Source: Symbiobacteriaceae bacterium (GTDB lineage Bacteria; Bacillota; Sulfobacillia; Symbiobacteriales; Symbiobacteriaceae). Taken from it: DNA of 64,000 nucleotides. Shown here one piece after another: positions 41,434 through 50,610 of the stretch (the stretch's first letter is position 1; every line of letters begins with the position of its first letter). The position numbers and the translations under genes are program-made. The notes below the pieces were generated by a model. The model saw nothing but the letters and a program-made list of their open reading frames with translations. It searched no databases and was not told where the DNA came from. The stretch spans positions 1-64,000 of the forward strand of contig JARBUG010000007.1 of NCBI GenBank assembly GCA_029239785.1, given 5' to 3'.

Positions 41434-43041
41434 TCAGTCACGCAAAAGGCGATACCGACGGAGCAGATCAACCCCACGCTGGGGGAAGCCCGGAATCAGG
41501 CCAATGTCGGCCATAGTCACGCCACCAACCGCCAGAATCGCCAGCCCGTAGGTGGCAGCCCCAACAAGCACGACCAGCAGCCCCGAGAGGCGGCCGTAGC
41601 CGATTACGGCGTGCAGCGCCAGCCCCGTCAGCCAGAGCACCACGCCCATAATGCCCGACGCCAGCAGCGGCTTGAGGGCATCGGCGCGCAGGTTAAGCTT
41701 GAAGCCCATGTACTTCCACAGCGCCCAGAGCTGCAGTGCAGCGGCCACCAAGAATCCAACGTCCGTACCGTAGGCAGCGCCGCGCTCGGCGAGGGCGGGA
41801 ATACCTGTCCACCAGTAGCTCAGGGCGATCTTCACCCCGACACCGATCAACATGTTTCGCACGCTGACCCAGATCATTCCCATGCCCTGCAGGGCGCCCG
41901 AGGCGGTCTGCTGCAGCATCATGAACAGGCAGCTGAGCGCCAGCGGCGACATGACAATCCACCCGTTGCCTCTGTACAAGACGTTGTATACGTCGCGTCC
42001 GGCGACCAGCAGGGCAACCGTTGCCGGCAGGCCGATCATGAACGTGAGCCGGAAGGCGGTCGCAGTCCGGTAGCGGGCCTGCTCGATCTGGCGGGTCATA
42101 AAGGATTCGGCAATCGCCGGCACCAGGCTGACATACAGGGCCGTCGTCAGGATGGTCGGCAGGTCACGGAGGGCGCCTGCGTTGGCCAGCCAGGCCTGCG
42201 CCTCCTTGGCCACGCTCTCGAGAACGCCCATGGAAAGCAGCCGGCTGATGACGATTTTGCTGTCGGCCAGGCTCATGATGGGCAGCACGGCGCCCATGAG
42301 CGCCAGCGGCGCAGCGATGGACAGGATCTTGCGCAGCAGCAGGCCCACCGGCGCATGGTCATAGCTTTCAACACCGGGCGCCGTCGTAGTCCAGTGTTCG
42401 GTGGGGCGCTCTTTCATATAGACCCATAGGAAGTAGAGAACGGCCATGCCAATGCCAATCGTATTGCCAGCGTTGAACGCCGCGGCGCCCCACGCCAGTT
42501 GGTGGGAGACGATGGCGATCAAGACCAGGCTGATACCAACCCGCGCAATCTGCTCCACCACCTGCGACATGGCACTGGGCTGCATTTGCTGCATGCCCTG
42601 GTAGAGCCCCCGGAAAATACAGAGCGCCGACACCAGGAAAAGGGCCGGGGCAAGTACGGCAAAGCCCAGCCATGACTCAGGCATGTGGAAATAGGCCGCC
42701 AGCGGCTTGGCCATGAACGCAAAGAGTATGCTGAACACAGCCCCGCTGACCAGCAGCATGCGGGAGGCAACCTGAAAAACCCGGCGGGCGCCACGGTAGT
42801 CTTCCAGCGCCAGGCGCTCGGAGACCAGGCGGGAAATGGCTACGTTCAGCCCCACCGATGATATCGCCAGCATGATGTAGTACGCGTTACTAGGAGGGGT
42901 AGCCAGGGCCAGCCCCTCGTCGCCGATCATCGACTGTGCCACCGGCCGGTGGACCGCGCCAAGAGCCTTGGTGACAAGTTGGGCCAGCGTAATCAGCATG
43001 GCCCCCCGCATAAAGCTCTGCGCCTGGGAATTTGCCTGCAA
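41434..43041 (-). CDS. SpoVB/MurJ-like polysaccharide flippase (second copy)
   Basis: A 535-residue membrane protein with about 14 helices of the MOP/MVF superfamily. The N-terminal SFMRGAMLITLAQLVTKALGA and later SALCIFRGLYQGMQQMQP are typical of SpoVB/YabM-type lipid-linked oligosaccharide flippases. It is paralogous to the gene at 43093. The TTG at 43041 aligns with the paralogue's N-terminus but lies in the U-tract of the preceding terminator. An ATG at 43011 is the alternative. Probably moves a cell-wall or cortex precursor across the membrane. Confidence 0.85.
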   Translation of the reverse strand: MQANSQAQSFMRGAMLITLAQLVTKALGAVHRPVAQSMIGDEGLALATPPSNAYYIMLAISSVGLNVAISRLVSERLALEDYRGARRVFQVASRMLLVSGAVFSILFAFMAKPLAAYFHMPESWLGFAVLAPALFLVSALCIFRGLYQGMQQMQPSAMSQVVEQIARVGISLVLIAIVSHQLAWGAAAFNAGNTIGIGMAVLYFLWVYMKERPTEHWTTTAPGVESYDHAPVGLLLRKILSIAAPLALMGAVLPIMSLADSKIVISRLLSMGVLESVAKEAQAWLANAGALRDLPTILTTALYVSLVPAIAESFMTRQIEQARYRTATAFRLTFMIGLPATVALLVAGRDVYNVLYRGNGWIVMSPLALSCLFMMLQQTASGALQGMGMIWVSVRNMLIGVGVKIALSYWWTGIPALAERGAAYGTDVGFLVAAALQLWALWKYMGFKLNLRADALKPLLASGIMGVVLWLTGLALHAVIGYGRLSGLLVVLVGAATYGLAILAVGGVTMADIGLIPGFPQRGVDLLRRYRLLRD

Positions 43042-43084
43042 AAATAAAGCCCCCTTGCCTCATCCAATCATAAGGCAAGGGGGC
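43041..43084 (-). terminator. Terminator between the two flippase genes
   Basis: Perfect 12-bp stem (43049-43060 with 43073-43084, 12-nt loop) followed on the minus strand by TTTATTTTTG. It starts 9 bp after one flippase gene and its T-tract runs into the TTG start of the next. Confidence 0.85.
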
Positions 43085-43092
43085 GTCCAAGT

Positions 43093-44742
43093 CTAGCCAC
43101 GCATGCGCTTGCGCCCCCGCAGGGCGCCCAGAATCCGACCTGCGCCGGGCAGCCCCTGCAGGTCCTGCGGCTTCACCCCGCCGACCAGCAGGAGCAGCAC
43201 CCCGTAGACCACCCCGCCGACGGCGACCAGCGTTACCGTGTGGAGGGGCGCCCAGGTGATCAGCCGGCCCAGCGGCCCCCGCACCAGGGCGATAGCCCCG
43301 GCCATGCCCAGGGCGGCGGCAAGGGGCTTGAAGATCATATTCCGGGTCTTCAGGGTCCGGCCCAGCAGCCGCTCCACGTTCACCAGGTTGAGCAGGGCAG
43401 CCACCCCGAAACCCACGGCCGTGGCCCAGGCGGCGCCCTGAATGCCGTACGGCACCGTCCACCAGGCCGTCAGCGCCGCTTTCAGAACAGCGCCGATGAC
43501 GAAGTTCAGAACCGGCTGGGCAATCCGCCCGGCGCCCTGCTGCACGCCTGAGGTCGTCTGCTGCAGCATAATCGGCACCACCGCCCATGACATGGCGGCC
43601 ATGGCCTGTCCACCGGCCACATCTTCAAACAGCAAGGCGTAAACGCCGGTCGCCAGGACATAGAGCCCCACCTGGGCCGGAATCGCGGCCAGGAAAGTCA
43701 TGCGGTAGGCCTGGCTCGCCCGGCGCCGGGCCACATCCGTGTTGCCCAGGGTCATCGCATGCGTAATCGACGGCAGCAGGCTGGTGTAAATGGCCGCCGT
43801 GAAGACGGCAGGCAGGTAGGCAATCATAAAGGCGTTGGTCAGAACGCCATACAGGGCAGTGGCATCGTCCGGCGCCATGCCGACCCGGTTGAAGGCCCGG
43901 AATACGAAGAACGTATCGGCCTGCATCATCAGCGGAACTACGGCGCCGGAGATCGCGATGGGCGTGGCCACGCTGAGAATCCGCCGAATGAGCACCCCGG
44001 CGCGCTCTGCCGGCTGTGCCCGCAGGCGAACCTCGGCAGCGTCCTCCGACTCGGCCCCGGGCGACAGCTCCCACATGCTTCCGCTCCGCCGGTTCGCCAG
44101 GTACACCAGGTAGAGCAGCCCCGCCAGGGCGCCCACCACATCGCCGAAGTTAAAGCCTGCGGCGCCCAGCGGCACGCTCTTCCGCACCCAGAAATAGGTG
44201 AGCACCGTGCCAGAGCCTACCCGCACGATTTGCTCGATGATCTGCGATGTAGCGTTGGGGCTCATTTGCTGGAAGCCCTGGAACAGGCCCCGGAAGGCCG
44301 CCATGACCGACGTGATGAACAGGGCCGGGGCCGTCGCCCGGAAGCCGGGAATGGTCTCCTCCAGGTTCTCGGAGAGGAAGCCGGCAATCCAGGGGGCGCC
44401 GAACCACATCACCAGCGAGGCGGCAAATCCCAGAATGGCCATCATCAGCAGCGAGAACCGGAAGACCCGCCGGGCGCCCCGGGCGTCGCCCAGGGCCATT
44501 CGCTCCGCCACCAGCCGGGAAATGCCCACGTTCAGGCCGACCGAGGTAAAGGAAAGAATCACCTGATATGTAGTGAGCGGAACCTGGGTAAGGCCTATGC
44601 CCACGGCGCCCATCGCCCCGTCGAACGGGGCAAACATCCGGGCAATGACCGGCTTGTACAGGGCGCCCAGCAGGCGGGAAACCAGTGCCGCCAGGGTGAG
44701 CAAAAGCGCACCGCGCATGAAGCTTTCAGTTTTTCGACTCAT
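43093..44742 (-). CDS. SpoVB/MurJ-like polysaccharide flippase (first copy)
   Basis: A 549-residue, about 14-helix flippase-like protein. SFMRGALLLTLAALVSRLLGA is at the N-terminus, VMAAFRGLFQGFQQMSPNATS in the middle, and a basic end ALRGRKRMRG follows. In Bacillus one such gene (yabM) stands between spoVT and yabN; here there are two in tandem that have diverged. The ATG at 44742 has only a distant GGAG. Substrate specificity (lipid II or another lipid-linked glycan) cannot be judged. Confidence 0.87.
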   Translation of the reverse strand: MSRKTESFMRGALLLTLAALVSRLLGALYKPVIARMFAPFDGAMGAVGIGLTQVPLTTYQVILSFTSVGLNVGISRLVAERMALGDARGARRVFRFSLLMMAILGFAASLVMWFGAPWIAGFLSENLEETIPGFRATAPALFITSVMAAFRGLFQGFQQMSPNATSQIIEQIVRVGSGTVLTYFWVRKSVPLGAAGFNFGDVVGALAGLLYLVYLANRRSGSMWELSPGAESEDAAEVRLRAQPAERAGVLIRRILSVATPIAISGAVVPLMMQADTFFVFRAFNRVGMAPDDATALYGVLTNAFMIAYLPAVFTAAIYTSLLPSITHAMTLGNTDVARRRASQAYRMTFLAAIPAQVGLYVLATGVYALLFEDVAGGQAMAAMSWAVVPIMLQQTTSGVQQGAGRIAQPVLNFVIGAVLKAALTAWWTVPYGIQGAAWATAVGFGVAALLNLVNVERLLGRTLKTRNMIFKPLAAALGMAGAIALVRGPLGRLITWAPLHTVTLVAVGGVVYGVLLLLVGGVKPQDLQGLPGAGRILGALRGRKRMRG

Positions 44743-44840
44743 GTAGATCTGACAACTCCGGCCCTTTTACTCCCACCCACACGGGGAGGGGCAACGTGCA
44801 CCGCTACAATCGTACGCCGAACGAAAGTGCGCGTAAAGCC

Positions 44841-44884
44841 CAACAACAAAAATGGTGCGAGGGGGCAACCAGCCCGCCTCGCAC
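44841..44884 (-). terminator. Terminator after spoVT
   Basis: Hairpin GTGCGAGG.../...CCTCGCAC (44855-44884, small internal mismatch), followed on the minus strand by ATTTTTGTTGTTG. A second short perfect hairpin (44913-44931, 8-bp stem) lies between it and spoVT. Confidence 0.8.
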
Positions 44885-44976
44885 GGCAAGGAAGCACTAT
44901 ACCGGGTCTCTCGTGGGTTCTTTGAACCCACTGCCGCCTTCCGCCGACTTACGTCAGCTAGAGGTCCGAGTCTAAC

Positions 44977-45537
44977 TTACTGTTCCATCTGCTTGGCTAG
45001 AAACCCAGCGGCAGTCTCAGCGAGCTTGATCTCGGTCTCGGTCATTTGCGACTCGGGCTCCCGTGAGCAGATGATCACCGCTCCGATGGGATCCCCGCCC
45101 GACACGATCGGCGCTACCACATAGGCAGAGAAGCGAGTATCGTCCTCTTCGTCGCCGATGAGCGACCCGCGAGCCTTGTTGTCGCCAGGCTTGTTCACCA
45201 CGAGCGTTTTACGGTCCTCCATAACACGCTCCACCAGTGAGCCAACCGCTTTGTTCAGGAATTCCTTCTTTGGTGCGCCAGCGACAGCTATGATGGTATC
45301 GCGGTCGGCAATCAGTGCAGTGTGCCCGATAGCCTCGTAGAGAGAGTCGGCGTACTCCTTCGCGAATTCTCCCAGTTCCCCGATAGGCGAGTACTTTTTG
45401 AGAATCACTTCACCATCGCGATCGACGAAGATCTCGAGAGGGTCGCCTTCCCGGATCCGCAAAGTCCGGCGAATCTCCTTGGGGATAACGACCCGGCCAA
45501 GGTCGTCAATTCTCCTGACTATTCCCGTGGCCTTCAA
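44977..45537 (-). CDS. spoVT: Stage V sporulation protein T, AbrB-family regulator
   Basis: A 186-residue regulator of forespore genes. The AbrB-type DNA-binding N-terminus LKATGIVRRIDDLGRVVIPK (residues 1-20) is almost invariant in spore formers. A GAF-like C-terminal domain ends with ETAAGFLAKQMEQ. The TTG at 45537 is chosen because it gives exactly the family N-terminus and has GGAGGG about 7 bp upstream; longer starts add unrelated residues. A sigma-G-like promoter precedes it. Confidence 0.95.
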   Translation of the reverse strand: MKATGIVRRIDDLGRVVIPKEIRRTLRIREGDPLEIFVDRDGEVILKKYSPIGELGEFAKEYADSLYEAIGHTALIADRDTIIAVAGAPKKEFLNKAVGSLVERVMEDRKTLVVNKPGDNKARGSLIGDEEDDTRFSAYVVAPIVSGGDPIGAVIICSREPESQMTETEIKLAETAAGFLAKQMEQ

Positions 45538-45582
45538 GTACAACCCTCCTCTTCTAGGCTGCGACTTCGGCTCGGTTGATGA

Positions 45583-45614
45583 TAGTATACGGCAGGGCTT
45601 ACAACTTCTATTCA
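45583..45614 (-). promoter_or_regulatory. Possible sigma-G promoter of spoVT
   Basis: On the minus strand TGAATA (45614-45609) and TATACTA (45589-45583) match the sigma-G -35 and -10 elements, but the 19-bp spacing is one or two bases long. Bacillus spoVT is sigma-G dependent. Confidence 0.5.
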
Positions 45615-45669
45615 TTTTTGCCAGCACCGTTTGATCATCCCGAGGCCGCCGGAGGGTGGTACTTTGGGC

Positions 45670-46617
45670 CTAGCCGGTAATGGTAGCCTTCTGAATCCTG
45701 GCGTTCTGCTCCAACTGGGCCAGCCACTGGTCGTAGGCCTTCTCTTGCTTCTCCGCCAGCACACGGTTCACCAGGTCATCGTGCGCCTTATCGAAGTCGA
45801 GCAGGCCCGCTGAACGCCGGTCCTTCACCAGAATGATATGCCAGCCAAACTCGGTCTGAACCGGGTCGCTCGTTTCGCCGGGCTCGATGCTGAAGGCCGC
45901 CTCGGCAAACTCCTCCACCATGTCAGTGCGGGTGAAGTATCCCAGGTCGCCGCCAAGCTTGGCAGTCCCCGGATCAACGCTGTAGAGCTTGGCCAGTTCG
46001 GCAAAGTCACCGCCGGACTCAGCCTTCGCCGCGATCTCCTCCGCCTTGTCTGGCTGGTCCAGCGGCACCAGAATATGGGCCGCCCGCGTAACATCCTCCG
46101 TATAAGTGTATAGCGTGTCCTTCTTTGCCTCGTAGAATGCGCGCAGTTCATCATCGGTCACCTGCACTTCGGCCTTCTTCTTCTCGACCATGCCCTGTCC
46201 GATCAGGAAGTCCTTGAGGAATGTGGCAATCTGGTCGTTGGTCAGGCCCAGTTCGCCCAGCCGCTTGTTCACCTCGTCGCGGCCGGCATACTGGTTCTCC
46301 AGGGCGCCCAGGAACCGGCCCATTTCAGCCTCCACCTGCTCGTCAGTCACGGTCACGCCGGCCTGGGTAGCCTGGTCACGAATCAGCCGGTCCCGCACCA
46401 TCTGGTCCAAAACCTGCTGCTTGCTGGCGGTATCGGTCATCGGCTGCTTGAAGAACAGCTCAAAGATCTTCACCCGGGTGTTCAGATCATCCTGGGTAAC
46501 GGTGCGGCCGTTCACGACCGCCACGGTCCCTTCGCTCAGCTTCGGCTGCCCGCAGCCGGCGAGCACGGCGCCCAGCATCATGACCATCAGGACCGCCGCC
46601 ACGAAACGCTTTGCCAC
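45670..46617 (-). CDS. PpiC-type peptidyl-prolyl isomerase lipoprotein (PrsA-like)
   Basis: A 315-residue lipoprotein. A signal peptide ends in VLAGC, followed by a SurA/PrsA-like N-domain (VAVVNGRTVTQDDLNTRV). A parvulin domain (about 175-270) carries RAAHILVPLD, KLGGDLGYFTRTDMVEEF and TEFGWHIILVKDRR. It helps exported proteins fold outside the membrane. GTG at 46617 is favoured over the longer ATG because AAGGAGGG lies 7 bp upstream. It is inserted between mfd and spoVT, where Bacillus has no such gene. Confidence 0.9.
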   Translation of the reverse strand: MAKRFVAAVLMVMMLGAVLAGCGQPKLSEGTVAVVNGRTVTQDDLNTRVKIFELFFKQPMTDTASKQQVLDQMVRDRLIRDQATQAGVTVTDEQVEAEMGRFLGALENQYAGRDEVNKRLGELGLTNDQIATFLKDFLIGQGMVEKKKAEVQVTDDELRAFYEAKKDTLYTYTEDVTRAAHILVPLDQPDKAEEIAAKAESGGDFAELAKLYSVDPGTAKLGGDLGYFTRTDMVEEFAEAAFSIEPGETSDPVQTEFGWHIILVKDRRSAGLLDFDKAHDDLVNRVLAEKQEKAYDQWLAQLEQNARIQKATITG

Positions 46618-46640
46618 TGCAGTACCCTCCTTTGTTAAGC

Positions 46641-46669
46641 GCAAAAGCGTCCCGTTAAGCGGGACGCTT
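46641..46669 (-). terminator. Terminator after mfd
   Basis: Perfect 10-bp stem (46645-46654 with 46660-46669, 5-nt loop) followed on the minus strand by CTTTTGC. It lies between mfd and the PpiC gene, only 24-28 bp ahead of the GTG of the latter. Confidence 0.8.
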
Positions 46670-46691
46670 CTTGCACGTTAAGGGTATTTTA

Positions 46692-49600
46692 TCATCGAAC
46701 CGTTTCGAGCATCAACGACTGCAAACTGGCAATCAGCTCACGCAGCACCCTCAACAGGGAACGTTGGTCCAACTGGGCTACATTCACGGAGAACTGGTTT
46801 ACCTTGGTGCCGCGCGGCACCGTGATGCGGCCCTTGAACTCGGGCTTCCGGTTGAGCAGAATCAACCGGTCAAGCGGCACCTTGCCTGCCGCCCCAGGCA
46901 AAAACTTCACCGTGACGAGATCCTTCATCTGCGTAAGCGCCGTTACGCCAAGCGCGCCGCACTGGACCTTCAGCGCTGCGATATCGAGCAGGTTTTTGAC
47001 CGGGTCCGGCAGCGTCCCGAAGCGGTCCACCAGCTCGGTCGCCACGTCCTCCATGTCCTCCAGGCTCCGAATGGCGATGATCCGCTTATAGGCATCAATC
47101 TTCTGCCGGGCGTCAGATACATACTGGTCGGAGACGAACGCATCCACATGCAGTTCGATGGACGGCTGAATCTCTTTGACGGGCGGCGCCTCGCCTTTCA
47201 GCTCACGCACCGCTTCCTCCAGCAGCTGCGTGTACAGGTCAAAGCCCACAGTCACGATGAAACCGTGCTGCTCTGGCCCGAGAATGTTGCCGGCGCCCCG
47301 TATTTCCAGGTCGCGCATGGCAATCTTGAAGCCGGCGCCCAGCTCCGTAAAGTCCTTGATGGCCGACAGCCGTTTCTCGGCGACCTCGGTCAACACCTTG
47401 TCCCGCTTGTACAGGAAGTAGGCGTAAGCCAGCCGGTTGGACCGGCCCACCCGGCCCCGCAGCTGGTAGAGCTGGGACAGGCCCAGGTGGTCGGCATCAT
47501 CAACGATGATCGTGTTCACCTGCGGAATGTCGATACCATTTTCGATAATGGTAGTCGCGACCAGCACGTCGTATTCGCCTTCGAGGAAGTCCAGCACGAT
47601 CTGCTCAAGGCGGTCTTCCTTCATCTGCCCGTGACCGATGGCAATGCGGGCCTCGGGCACGAGTTTTTGGATGCGCGCCGCCACCTTGTCGATATCCTGC
47701 ACCCGGTTGTGGACGAAGAAGACCTGGCCGCCCCGGGAGAGTTCCCGCCCGATGGCGTCACGAATCAGCTCCTCGTCATACTCGGCCACGAAAGTCTCCA
47801 CGGGGTACCGGTCCTCGGGCGGGCTGGTGATGACCGACATGTCCCGCATGCCCACCATGGCCATGTGCAGGGTGCGCGGAATCGGCGTGGCCGATAGCGT
47901 GAGCACGTCAACGTTGGCCTTCAGCTTCTTGATGCGTTCCTTGTGCTGCACGCCAAAGCGTTGTTCCTCGTCGACGACCAGCAGGCCGAGGTCCTTGAAC
48001 TTGACGTCTTCGCCCAGGAGGCGGTGGGTGCCAACGACCACTTCGATGGTGCCGTCGGCCAGGCCCTTGAGGGTCTCGGCCTGCTCCTTGGCGCTCTTGA
48101 AGCGGTTCAGCACCGCCATGTTGAGCGGGAAGCCCTCCATGCGGCTCTTGCAGGTCCCGTAGTGCTGCTGCGCGAGAATTGTCGTCGGTACCAAAATGGC
48201 GACCTGCTTGCCGTCCGAAGCGGCCTTGAACGCCGCCCGCAGGGCGACTTCGGTCTTGCCGTAGCCCACATCGCCCAGCAGAAGCCGGTCCATGGCCAGC
48301 GGCGACTGCATGTCGCGCTTGATCTCCTCGACCGCCTTGAGCTGGTCGGGCGTCTCCTCGTAGGGGAAGGCGTCCTCGAACTCCTTCTGCCAGACCGTGT
48401 CGGGCGGGAACGTGTACCCCGGCGATGCCTGACGCATGGCGGCGAGCCGGAGCAGTTCGGCTGCCATTTCCCTGATCGATTCCTTGACGCGGCTCTTGAC
48501 CTTGGCCCACTCGGAGCCGCCCAGCTTGTTGAGCCGTGGCTCGTGACCTTCGGCGCCCACGTACTTCTGAATCTGATCGATCTGCTCAGTGGGAATCTTG
48601 AGCCGGTCGGTGCCTTCATATCGGATGACCAGGTAGTCGCGGGTGCTGCCGAGAATGGTCTCCGACTGGACGCCCAGGTATTTGCCAATGCCGTGAGTGG
48701 CATGCACAACGTAGTCGCCAATCTTCAGGTCCTGGTAGCTGACGACCCGGGCCACTTCCCGGCTGGACGGGCCGGCGCCCGAACTGGTCTGCCCGGCTGG
48801 TCCGGCCAGGGCCCGGCGGCGTTTCTTGACGCGCCCGAACACCTCGCCGTCGGTGACGACGACGAGCCGCAGCCCCGGCCACTGAAAGCCGCCCTCCAGC
48901 GACCCGACCCCGACCCAGGTGGCGCCCTGCATGGGCGCCGGAATCACGCCCCCGGCGCCTGACCCGCTGAGAATGTCGGCGTCGCTCATGAGGTCACGCA
49001 GCCGCTGCTGGCGGTCGGCCGTGGCCGTCATGACGACGACGCGGTAGGCCTGCTTCCGCCAGCGCTGCAGTTCCTCCTGGAACAGCGGCCACTGCCCGTG
49101 GAACTCCTGCATGGGTGTGGCGGAAATGCCCACTTCGTTCTGCGGGTGGATGCCGGGCACACCCCGGCCCAGGGCGCTGAAGTGAATAGCCGTGTGCTGC
49201 CGGAAGCGCTGGAACAGCTCCGTGAAGCCAAGGTACAGGCCTAGTTGTCCGGGTAGCAGGCCGCCCTTCTCCATCATGGCGGTCTGGCGGTCTGCGTCAC
49301 GCAGTTCGCTCTCGGAGCTTATGTCCTTGATGCGTGCGGGTTCGTCGACCAGCACCAGCACCCGGCCCGAGAAGTAGTCCAGCAGGCTCTCCAGGTGGTC
49401 GTAGAAGAAGTTGGCGTACTGCTCCAGCCCTTCAAAGTAGATGCCCTCGTCCAGCTTCGCCAGATGGGCCTCGACCCGTTCCTGCAGTTTGGATGAAGCA
49501 TCGCCGGCATCAAAGAGCGCCGTGGGGAGCTCCTTCTTCCTGCCCCGCCCTTTCTTGGGCGCATCCTCGGTCGCCAGCGCCGCCGGGTCCGGCGCTTCGG

Positions 49601-50396
49601 CTGCCTCCTGTTTTGCCCGTAGCCGCCGCAGGCGGGCCACAGTCTGGTCAAGGTCATGCCGAATCCGCTCGGCGGCGGCCGTCAGGTCGCCGGGCGGCAG
49701 AATAAACTCCCGGGCCGGCCCGACTGAGACCGCATTCACCTTATCGATCGTCCGCTGGCTGGCCGGGTCGAACTGGCGAATCTCGTCCACCTCGTCGCCC
49801 CAGAAGGCCACCCGCAGCGGGTAATCCGATGAAAGCGGAAAGACGTCAACGATTTCGCCCCGAACTGCCACGTGCCCCTTACTCTCCACCATGTCGACCC
49901 GCTCGTAGCCCTGACGCACCAGGCGGGCCACCAGCCCGTCCCGCCCGATGTTCAAGCCGGGCTTCAGCGTCAGCAGTGCGCCGCCGAACACATCGCGGGG
50001 CGTCAGTGAGCGGTAGAGCGCCGTGGCGGGCGCGACAACAATCGGGGTTTCGCCCCGGGCGAGCCGTTCCAGCACGTAAAGCCGTTGCCCCACCACTTCG
50101 GGCGAGTGGGCAACGACCTCGAAAGGCATGTATTCCATAGGCGGGAACGAAACCACGTCGGCGTCGGGCAGCCAGGTGGTCAGGTCCTCCCGAATGCGCT
50201 CCGCCTGCTGAATCGTATTGGTTACGACCAAGCAGGGGCGCTTGGTTTGGCTATGTAATGCGGCCATAAGAAACGACTTGAGCGAGGCTGATACCCCGTA
50301 AACCATCTGGTCCGGAAAACCGCGCTTGACCCCGTCTATTAGCGAGGCGAACTCCGGAGCACCTGTCAGCAACGAGATCAAGCTTTCAGAAGCCAT
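46692..50396 (-). CDS. mfd: Transcription-repair coupling factor Mfd
   Basis: A 1234-residue SF2 translocase that removes stalled RNA polymerase at DNA lesions and recruits UvrA. A UvrB-homology N-terminus is followed by an RNA polymerase-interacting CarD-like domain (KIGDYVVHATHGIGKYLGV, about 555-575). The helicase core has Walker A LLGDVGYGKTEVALRAA (about 705-720) and the DEEQ box LLVVDEEQRFG. The C-terminal TRCF domain is present. A basic, Pro/Ala-rich insert near residues 260-300 and a Ser/Gly-rich linker near 540 look lineage-specific. CAGGAGG precedes the ATG. Confidence 0.96.
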   Translation of the reverse strand: MASESLISLLTGAPEFASLIDGVKRGFPDQMVYGVSASLKSFLMAALHSQTKRPCLVVTNTIQQAERIREDLTTWLPDADVVSFPPMEYMPFEVVAHSPEVVGQRLYVLERLARGETPIVVAPATALYRSLTPRDVFGGALLTLKPGLNIGRDGLVARLVRQGYERVDMVESKGHVAVRGEIVDVFPLSSDYPLRVAFWGDEVDEIRQFDPASQRTIDKVNAVSVGPAREFILPPGDLTAAAERIRHDLDQTVARLRRLRAKQEAAEAPDPAALATEDAPKKGRGRKKELPTALFDAGDASSKLQERVEAHLAKLDEGIYFEGLEQYANFFYDHLESLLDYFSGRVLVLVDEPARIKDISSESELRDADRQTAMMEKGGLLPGQLGLYLGFTELFQRFRQHTAIHFSALGRGVPGIHPQNEVGISATPMQEFHGQWPLFQEELQRWRKQAYRVVVMTATADRQQRLRDLMSDADILSGSGAGGVIPAPMQGATWVGVGSLEGGFQWPGLRLVVVTDGEVFGRVKKRRRALAGPAGQTSSGAGPSSREVARVVSYQDLKIGDYVVHATHGIGKYLGVQSETILGSTRDYLVIRYEGTDRLKIPTEQIDQIQKYVGAEGHEPRLNKLGGSEWAKVKSRVKESIREMAAELLRLAAMRQASPGYTFPPDTVWQKEFEDAFPYEETPDQLKAVEEIKRDMQSPLAMDRLLLGDVGYGKTEVALRAAFKAASDGKQVAILVPTTILAQQHYGTCKSRMEGFPLNMAVLNRFKSAKEQAETLKGLADGTIEVVVGTHRLLGEDVKFKDLGLLVVDEEQRFGVQHKERIKKLKANVDVLTLSATPIPRTLHMAMVGMRDMSVITSPPEDRYPVETFVAEYDEELIRDAIGRELSRGGQVFFVHNRVQDIDKVAARIQKLVPEARIAIGHGQMKEDRLEQIVLDFLEGEYDVLVATTIIENGIDIPQVNTIIVDDADHLGLSQLYQLRGRVGRSNRLAYAYFLYKRDKVLTEVAEKRLSAIKDFTELGAGFKIAMRDLEIRGAGNILGPEQHGFIVTVGFDLYTQLLEEAVRELKGEAPPVKEIQPSIELHVDAFVSDQYVSDARQKIDAYKRIIAIRSLEDMEDVATELVDRFGTLPDPVKNLLDIAALKVQCGALGVTALTQMKDLVTVKFLPGAAGKVPLDRLILLNRKPEFKGRITVPRGTKVNQFSVNVAQLDQRSLLRVLRELIASLQSLMLETVR

Positions 50397-50420
50397 TGAC
50401 CCAGCCTCCTGTCGGGAAAC

Positions 50421-50470
50421 GGCGCAAAGGGCTCTAGCCCCGAAACAGGGGGGCTACAGCCCACAGCGCC
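50421..50470 (-). ncRNA. Highly structured leader of mfd mRNA
   Basis: Three nested stems with symmetric small internal loops: GGCGC/GCGCC (50421-50425 with 50466-50470), GGGCT/AGCCC (50429-50433 with 50458-50462) and AGCCCC/GGGGCT (50436-50441 with 50450-50455). The structure lies between the mfd promoter and its ribosome binding site. No known riboswitch class was recognised. Confidence 0.5.
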
Positions 50471-50512
50471 TTTAGCCAATTGGCGTTTGTTGGAAATGAC
50501 GCATCTGCGCCC

Positions 50513-50542
50513 ATTATACTGGTCGCGATCCGGCATGGTCAA
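50513..50542 (-). promoter_or_regulatory. Sigma-A promoter of mfd
   Basis: On the minus strand TTGACC (50542-50537), 18-bp spacer, TATAAT (50518-50513). It would give a 5' leader of about 110 nt containing the nested hairpin. Confidence 0.75.
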
Positions 50543-50610
50543 CATCCCCCCGACCGGCGCCTGAAAACCAGCGGCCACACTCCTGTCATATGTGGCGGCA
50601 GCCCGGCGCA

